Below are positions 59,042 to 64,000 of a stretch of DNA of 64,000 nucleotides, in pieces. A program made the translations under genes and the position numbers. Under the pieces are notes generated by a model that searched no databases, was not told where the DNA came from, and saw nothing but the letters and a program-made list of their open reading frames with translations. Positions within the stretch are counted from its first letter, which is position 1. Every line of letters starts with the position of its first letter. This DNA comes from Pseudomonadota bacterium (lineage in GTDB: Bacteria; Pseudomonadota; Alphaproteobacteria; SHVP01), in NCBI GenBank assembly GCA_027622715.1, contig JAQBYN010000007.1:52242-116241 (forward strand). Reading direction: 5' to 3'.

Positions 59042-59059
59042 CCGCCCCAAGGTTTTAGC

Positions 59060-60325
59060 GTGGACCATTTCACTTATAAGAACGGCATTCTGCACGCCGA
59101 AGACGTGCCCTTGCCCGACCTTGCGGAAACAATCGGCACGCCGTTCTATTGCTATTCGACGGCCACCTTGCAGCGCCACTACCGCGTGTTTGCCGAGGCC
59201 CTTACCGGCCTCGACGCAGAAATTTTCTACGCCATCAAAGCCAACGACAATCTCGCCGTTATCCGCACGCTTGCCGAAGCCGGCGCCGGCGCCGACGTGG
59301 TGTCGGGCGGCGAAATTCGTAAAGTGCGCGCGGCCGGCGTCGCGCCAGACCGGATTGTGTTTTCCGGGGTCGGCAAAACGCGTGAAGAAATGGCCTACGC
59401 ACTCGATGCCGGGATTCTCCAGTTCAATGTTGAGTCCGAGCCCGAACTCGACGCGCTAAGCGACGTTGCCCGGGCGCGCGACGCCACCGTCGATATCGCC
59501 ATCCGTATCAATCCAGACGTCGACGCCGGCACCCATCACAAAATCTCCACAGGCCGCAAGGACAACAAGTTCGGCATCGCGTGGCCCGAGGCCCGTGCGG
59601 TATTCGCAAAGGCTGCCGAGCTGCCCGGTCTTGCCGTGCGCGGTGTTGCGATCCACATCGGCTCGCAACTGACGCAGCTTGCGCCGTTTGAACAGGCCTT
59701 CAAGATCGCGGTCGACGCTGTCCGCCAGCTCCGCAGCGACGGCCACGCGATCGACCGCCTTGATCTGGGCGGTGGCCTGGGCGTGCCCTATGGCATTGCC
59801 GATCCACCGTCGCCGGCCGACTACGGCGCGATGGTCAAGCGCGTCACCGCGGGCTTGGGCTGCAAGCTAATGTTCGAACCGGGGCGTTTGATCGTCGCCA
59901 ACGCCGGTATCCTCGTCACCCGCGTGATCTACGTGAAACGCTCAGCGCATAAAGTCTTTGTCATTACCGATGCGGCGATGAATGACTTGATCCGGCCGAC
60001 GCTCTACGGGGCACATCACGCCGTGGTACCGGTCCTTCAAGGCCGAGCCGAAGGGACGCCGGAACCGGTCGATATCGTCGGGCCGGTCTGCGAGAGCGGC
60101 GACATATTGGCGGAAAACCGCGAAATGGTGGTGCCGCTCGCGGACGATTTACTCGTTCTACGATCGGCTGGTGCCTATGCTGCGGTCATGGCCTCGACGT
60201 ATAATGCTAGGCCATTAGTGCCTGAGGTTATGGTCAGGGGCGCGGCCCACGCGGTCGTCAGGAAGCGTCAAACCTATGACGAACTCCTGGCCACCAACGC
60301 CCTCCCTGATTGGATGTCGCCTTAG
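59060..60325 (+). CDS. lysA: Diaminopimelate decarboxylase
   Basis: The 421-residue fold-III PLP enzyme has the Schiff-base Lys in EIFYAIKANDNLAVI, RINPDVDAGTHHKISTG, HIGSQLT, the PLP-phosphate loop LDLGGGLGVPYG, FEPGRLIVANAG, and CESGD for the substrate site at the dimer interface. It makes L-lysine from meso-diaminopimelate. The start is GTG 59060 with AGG upstream; it gives the family N-terminus. Confidence 0.97.
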   Translation: MDHFTYKNGILHAEDVPLPDLAETIGTPFYCYSTATLQRHYRVFAEALTGLDAEIFYAIKANDNLAVIRTLAEAGAGADVVSGGEIRKVRAAGVAPDRIVFSGVGKTREEMAYALDAGILQFNVESEPELDALSDVARARDATVDIAIRINPDVDAGTHHKISTGRKDNKFGIAWPEARAVFAKAAELPGLAVRGVAIHIGSQLTQLAPFEQAFKIAVDAVRQLRSDGHAIDRLDLGGGLGVPYGIADPPSPADYGAMVKRVTAGLGCKLMFEPGRLIVANAGILVTRVIYVKRSAHKVFVITDAAMNDLIRPTLYGAHHAVVPVLQGRAEGTPEPVDIVGPVCESGDILAENREMVVPLADDLLVLRSAGAYAAVMASTYNARPLVPEVMVRGAAHAVVRKRQTYDELLATNALPDWMSP

Positions 60326-60346
60326 GGTCCAGTCGCGGGGAGTCGG

Positions 60347-62803
60347 ATGAGCGTCGAAGCGAACAAGCAACTGCCTCCTCATAGCGCACCCCCGGCTGTC
60401 GGTTGGCGTCTCGTCGTCGCACTCGGCGCCCTGCTGTGGGAGCGGGTCTGGCCCAACTTGTGGCCAGCTCTCGCGGTCGCGCTGATTTATGTATCGCTGT
60501 CCCTCTTCGACATTTGGGCGTTCACCCCGGGCTGGCTTCACCTCAGCCTGTTGATCGTCTTTGCACTCGCCGTCCTCGGGGCGCTTGGATTCGGCCTATT
60601 GCGAATCGCGCTACCGTTGCGCGACCACGCGCGGCGGCGGCTCGAACAAGAAAGCGGCTTAAACCATCGTCCTCTGAGCGCGATCGAAGACCGCCTTGCC
60701 ACTGGAACCGGCGACGCGGCGTCGGCTGCGCTCTGGGAAGAGCATCACCGCCGGACACGGCAAAGCTTGCGCAACCTGCATGTCGGCTGGCCCAGGGCCG
60801 GGCTCGCCCGTAGCGCCGATCCGTGGGGCTTGCGCATTATCATCGCGCTGCTCGTCGTGGTCGCGTTTGCTGCGGCCCGCGAGGACGCGCCGCGCCGCAT
60901 GGCCCTGGCGTTCCAGCCCGACTTTGCCAGCCTCGGCGGTGCCGGTGGGGTGACGATCGATGCGTGGATCGCGCCACCGGATTACACCGGCCAGCCACCG
61001 ATATTCCTGCAGCGTGCCGCCGACGGCGAACCGCAAATAATCGACGTACCGATTGGCAGCGTCCTGTTTGCGCGCGTTCACGGCGGGCGCGGCTTGCCGC
61101 AACTGCGGCTCGACGAGGCAGTGACGCCGTTTACCGTCGTCGACAAATCGAATTTCGAAGTCGAGCACCCGCTGACCGCAGGCGCCACGATCCGTTTCGA
61201 GCAACGCGAGCAGGCGATCGCCGAATGGTCGATTGCGATTGTGCCGGACCGCAACCCGGTGATTCGCTTCAACGAAGAGCCCGTTGCGACAGTACGGCAG
61301 GCGCTTCGTTTGGATTTCTCCGCCGACGACGACTACGGCGTCGCCGCGGCTCAGGCCCATATCCGGCGCGCCGACAGTGACGAGACCATGGCGCTCGACC
61401 TACCCTTGCCGCAACGCGATCGCACCGAGGTGAGCGAGACAAGTTTTCACGATTTGACGCCGCACCCATGGGCCGGCTTGCCGGTGATCATGCACCTCGA
61501 AGCAATTGATCTAGCCGAGCAGAAGGGCATCAGTTCGGAAGTCGAACTCATCCTGCCCGAGCGTGAATTCCAGCATCCAGTTGCCCGCGAAATTGTTGAG
61601 CAGCGGCGCGTGCTCGCCCTGGCACCCGACCGGCGCGACCAGGTCGCCGAAAGTCTCAACCGTCTTTCGGCCCGGCCCGGCACCTACTACGAAGACGTTA
61701 CCGCGTTCTTGGCCCTGCGCAGTTCGGTTTGGCAGTTACGCCGCACCGCCTCGTCTGATGAGGGCGACGCGGAAATCAGTGGCCTGCTATGGCAGACGGC
61801 GCTGCGAATCGAAGACGGCACCCTGTCCCTCGCCGAACAGGAGTTACGCGCCGCCCAAGACCGACTGATGGAAGCGTTGGCCGATCCCAACGCCACCGAC
61901 CAGGAAATCAATCAGCGCATTCAAGAAGTCCGCGACGCCCTGGAGAAATTCCTCCAGGCATTGGCCGAACGTGCGTTGCAAAACCAGCAAGCCGGGGACA
62001 ACCGCGAAATCCCGCCCGGCGAACTGCTGGAACAAGACCAACTGCAGCAGTTGCTCGATCAGGCACAACGACTTAGCGAAACCGGCGCCCGCGACGCCGC
62101 GCGCGACCTGCTGTCACAGCTGCGCGAATTGCTTGAATCCCTACGCGACGGTCGCGTTGCCAATATGCCCGACGGCAACAGCCCGGGTGAGGAGATGCTG
62201 CGCGACCTCAACGAACTGCTGCGGCGCCAGCAGGAACTTCTCGACGAGACCTACCAAGAATCCCAGCGCGGCGAGCGCGGTGAGCAACGACCCGGGCAGC
62301 AGGGTCAGCAAGGCCAAGGGGACCAGCCATCGTTGGCGGAGCGCCAGGAAGAATTGCGCCGCCGTCTCGGCGAAATGATGCGGCGATTGGGCGACCAGGG
62401 TCAGGATATACCAGGCGCACTGGGCCGCGCCGAACGCTCCATGGATAGTGCGCGCGGACAACTCGAGGCCCGCCGACCCGGCGGCGCCATCGATCCAATG
62501 ACCGAGGCGCTCGATCAATTGCGCCAGGGCGCCAACTCGGTGATTCGCGACATGCTTGAAGCGCTGGGCAGCGATCCTGGCTTGGACGAAGGCCCCAATC
62601 CATTCGCCCGCGCCGGGCGCGATCCGTTCGGCCGACCTCAAAATGGGTTTGGCATTCTCGACGACAGCCGCGTCGAAATCCCTAGCGAGTTCGACGTCCA
62701 ACGCGCCCGCGAAATCCTGCAAGAGTTGTATCGGCGGTCGGGCGACCGGCGGCGGCCGCAAATCGAACTCGACTACCTCAACCGGTTGCTCCGCCGCTTC
62801 TAA
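60347..62803 (+). CDS. TIGR02302-family membrane protein (DUF4175)
   Basis: The 818-residue protein is alphaproteobacteria-specific in type. It has two N-terminal membrane helices (about 45-90) and a third near 160, a beta-rich central region (GGVTIDAWIAPPDYTGQPP), and then a long Gln/Glu/Arg-rich coiled region (RQQELLDETYQESQRGERGE; GQQGQGDQPSLAERQEELRR). The function is unknown; a cell-envelope role is often assumed. It follows lysA by 21 bases. The C-terminal repeat EQRPGQQGQQGQGD gives low-complexity composition. Confidence 0.9.
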   Translation: MSVEANKQLPPHSAPPAVGWRLVVALGALLWERVWPNLWPALAVALIYVSLSLFDIWAFTPGWLHLSLLIVFALAVLGALGFGLLRIALPLRDHARRRLEQESGLNHRPLSAIEDRLATGTGDAASAALWEEHHRRTRQSLRNLHVGWPRAGLARSADPWGLRIIIALLVVVAFAAAREDAPRRMALAFQPDFASLGGAGGVTIDAWIAPPDYTGQPPIFLQRAADGEPQIIDVPIGSVLFARVHGGRGLPQLRLDEAVTPFTVVDKSNFEVEHPLTAGATIRFEQREQAIAEWSIAIVPDRNPVIRFNEEPVATVRQALRLDFSADDDYGVAAAQAHIRRADSDETMALDLPLPQRDRTEVSETSFHDLTPHPWAGLPVIMHLEAIDLAEQKGISSEVELILPEREFQHPVAREIVEQRRVLALAPDRRDQVAESLNRLSARPGTYYEDVTAFLALRSSVWQLRRTASSDEGDAEISGLLWQTALRIEDGTLSLAEQELRAAQDRLMEALADPNATDQEINQRIQEVRDALEKFLQALAERALQNQQAGDNREIPPGELLEQDQLQQLLDQAQRLSETGARDAARDLLSQLRELLESLRDGRVANMPDGNSPGEEMLRDLNELLRRQQELLDETYQESQRGERGEQRPGQQGQQGQGDQPSLAERQEELRRRLGEMMRRLGDQGQDIPGALGRAERSMDSARGQLEARRPGGAIDPMTEALDQLRQGANSVIRDMLEALGSDPGLDEGPNPFARAGRDPFGRPQNGFGILDDSRVEIPSEFDVQRAREILQELYRRSGDRRRPQIELDYLNRLLRRF

Positions 62804-62904
62804 GCGTCAGCTGCACTGTACGGCAGGTAGCCGGGCACCGCTAAGACGCGGCGCTTAAATTCGGCAATGACAGGATCGTCCGCGGCCACCAGCACCCGGC
62901 CCAT
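62800..62904 (-). CDS. Possible 34-residue peptide downstream of hpt
   Basis: An ATG at 62904, five bases after the hpt stop, opens a frame to TAG at 62800-62802: MGRVLVAADDPVIAEFKRR followed by VLAVPGYLPYSAADA. It ends inside the last codon of the convergent TIGR02302 gene. No recognisable Shine-Dalgarno is seen apart from the overlap with hpt's end, and no family is known. It may be a small protein or the degraded end of a longer gene. Confidence 0.3.
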   Translation of the reverse strand: MGRVLVAADDPVIAEFKRRVLAVPGYLPYSAADA

Positions 62905-62909
62905 AGCGG

Positions 62910-63476
62910 CTAGTCCCGACGCAACACCCCGACGAAGGGAAGTTCGCGGTAATAGTGCGCGTAATCGAGGCCATAGCCGACAACGAATTGGTCGGGGCAG
63001 ATAAAGCCGACATGGTCGGCCTCGATGGCGACCTTTCGTTTTTCGGCTTTGTCTAGAAAGACGCAGATGCTCACGGACTTTGCGCCGCGTTCCTCAATCA
63101 ATTGTTTGGCGAACACCATCGTGCGGCCCGACTCAAGAATATCGTCCACCAGCAGGACATCCATGCCGGCAACGTCGTCGGAAATGTCGCGCGTGATTCG
63201 CACATCGCCGGAACTTTCGGTGCCGGTGCCGTAGCTGGACAACGTGAGGAAATCGATCCGCGGATGCATCCCGGCGCGGTGCAGCGCCCGAATCAGGTCA
63301 GCGCAAAAGACAAAACTGCCTTTAAGCACCGCGATGACCATGCAGTTGCGGTCTATGTGCGCGGCAATCTCGCCGCCCAATGCGTCGACCCGCTGGGCAA
63401 TCGACTCGGCAGAAAACAGGACGTCGACCTCAGAGCGCGCGCTGACTGAATCGGCCTCGATCGCGGCGCCGCTCAC
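62910..63476 (-). CDS. hpt: Hypoxanthine phosphoribosyltransferase
   Basis: The protein of about 188 residues has the PRPP-binding signature VLLVDDILESGRTM, the VLKGSFVFCADLIRAL P-loop-like region, SYGTGTESSGDV and a C-terminal VVGYGLDYAHYYRELPFVGVL. It salvages hypoxanthine/guanine to IMP/GMP. I chose GTG 63476, which overlaps the upstream stop in GTGA, because the longer frame to 63602 runs through the coding region of that gene. Confidence 0.92.
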   Translation of the reverse strand: MSGAAIEADSVSARSEVDVLFSAESIAQRVDALGGEIAAHIDRNCMVIAVLKGSFVFCADLIRALHRAGMHPRIDFLTLSSYGTGTESSGDVRITRDISDDVAGMDVLLVDDILESGRTMVFAKQLIEERGAKSVSICVFLDKAEKRKVAIEADHVGFICPDQFVVGYGLDYAHYYRELPFVGVLRRD

Positions 63477-64000
63477 CCGTCGCTCTGCGTGACGAACGTC
63501 ACCTGCAGCCGGCGGGTTTCTCTTGGCGCGTCGATAATGCTGGTCCGATACGAAAATTTGTCGAGCGGACCCAAGATGCTGACCGGCGAACGGAACTTCC
63601 ATTCGGTCAGGACTTCGTTGCCCTCATTGAGCAAGATCACCTGCATGATCTGCGGAACCGACCGCGTCAAGCGGCTGACGTTTTGAACTTCACCCTCGAT
63701 GTCGATCACAAGGGTTCCATCGTCGTCGCGGAAATCGACTGTGGGATTACTGAGGATCCTGAGATCCGCGCCCGGCGCGGTCACCGGCGGCGACGTATCC
63801 AACTTCGCGAGATCGTAGGCGGCTTGGGCCGGTGGCCAATAGGTCACGACCTCGACGCGGAAGAAGTAGAGCCCTGCGACAATGGCGACGACGACGACGC
63901 CCAACGCCGCCCAGCCAACGCCACCGCTACCCTCGGCACGACGCGCCTGGCGGCCACGGCCGCGTTCGCGGCGGCGTGCAGCGGCCGGCGTGCGCCCGCG
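63473..64000 (-). CDS. DUF3426/zinc-ribbon-type membrane protein, C-terminal part (runs off the window)
   Basis: The frame is open to the window edge. From the edge it reads an Arg/Gly-rich cytoplasmic stretch, one membrane helix (ALGVVVVAIVAGLYFF), and a periplasmic beta-sandwich with PTVDFRDDDGTLVIDIEGEV and VLTEWKFRSPV. This is the C-terminal half of DUF3426 proteins (MJ0042-type zinc finger at the missing N-terminus). The stop overlaps the hpt start by four bases, so both are coupled. Confidence 0.75.
   Translation of the reverse strand, partial: RGRTPAAARRRERGRGRQARRAEGSGGVGWAALGVVVVAIVAGLYFFRVEVVTYWPPAQAAYDLAKLDTSPPVTAPGADLRILSNPTVDFRDDDGTLVIDIEGEVQNVSRLTRSVPQIMQVILLNEGNEVLTEWKFRSPVSILGPLDKFSYRTSIIDAPRETRRLQVTFVTQSDG

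Overview
The window looks like chromosomal DNA of a GC-rich alphaproteobacterium, probably of the Rhodospirillales type. No marker gene fixes the genus. The assignment rests on the large TIGR02302-type membrane protein after argH-lptM-lysA, the order twin-TM protein / cobalamin adenosyltransferase / etfB / etfA / hydroxyacyl-CoA dehydrogenase, coq7 beside dsbB, two TRAP-type solute-binding proteins, and abundant VOC, SDR and amidase genes. About 75 protein genes, one tRNA-Leu(CAA) and two strong intrinsic terminators are supported. No insertion sequence, prophage, CRISPR array or rRNA was seen.

Region 1 (1-5.2 kb) looks like a metal or tetrapyrrole handling locus. It holds an HMA metallochaperone, a HugZ/DUF2470-type protein, a family-5 ABC binding protein, an NAD(P)-binding reductase, a Crp/Fnr regulator and a His/Met-rich exported protein. 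Two near-identical CueR/HmrR-like operator-promoters sit in front of the chaperone and the binding protein, and a TGAT-N4-ATCA palindrome lies at the regulator start. Region 2 (5.2-20.1 kb) is a catabolic and accessory stretch: class II aldolase, two fused-domain VOC proteins, a homodimeric-E1/transketolase divergent from an Lrp regulator, AlkD-like repair, an acyl-CoA-dehydrogenase-like monooxygenase, bicupin, nucleotidyltransferase-like protein, VOC and two tandem amidases. Region 3 (20.2-24.3 kb) has a hicBA toxin-antitoxin pair, a CobW GTPase with a small coupled Cys protein, a polysaccharide deacetylase, NIPSNAP and GST.

Region 4 (24.4-26.9 kb) is the most distinctive part: a lower-GC two-gene operon encoding a non-intron reverse transcriptase of the UG/Abi (defence-associated) type with a long helical C-terminus, and a PD-(D/E)XK nuclease with a QxxxY motif. 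A perfect hairpin lies in its leader. It is a good candidate anti-phage system. Region 5 (26.9-31.7 kb) has an SDR lacking its catalytic Tyr/Lys, a TauD dioxygenase, queF, a DUF3095 protein and a debris zone where a HigA antitoxin pseudogene is joined to a 50-bp copy of the neighbouring flavoprotein gene. Region 6 (31.7-43.9 kb) is an organic-acid type uptake and catabolism island: flavoprotein, two Asp/Glu-racemase-fold proteins without canonical cysteines, two TAT-exported TRAP binding proteins, a cupin, TRAP permeases DctQ/DctM, two SDRs and RidA.

Region 7 (43.9-64 kb) is mostly core genome: an ArsR/SRPBCC pair with its operator, tRNA-Leu, VTT-dsbB-coq7, HNH, a sensor adenylate cyclase, gluQ, two Bcr/CflA exporters, the ETF operon, argH-lptM-lysA-TIGR02302, and hpt coupled to a DUF3426-type protein that runs off the window end.
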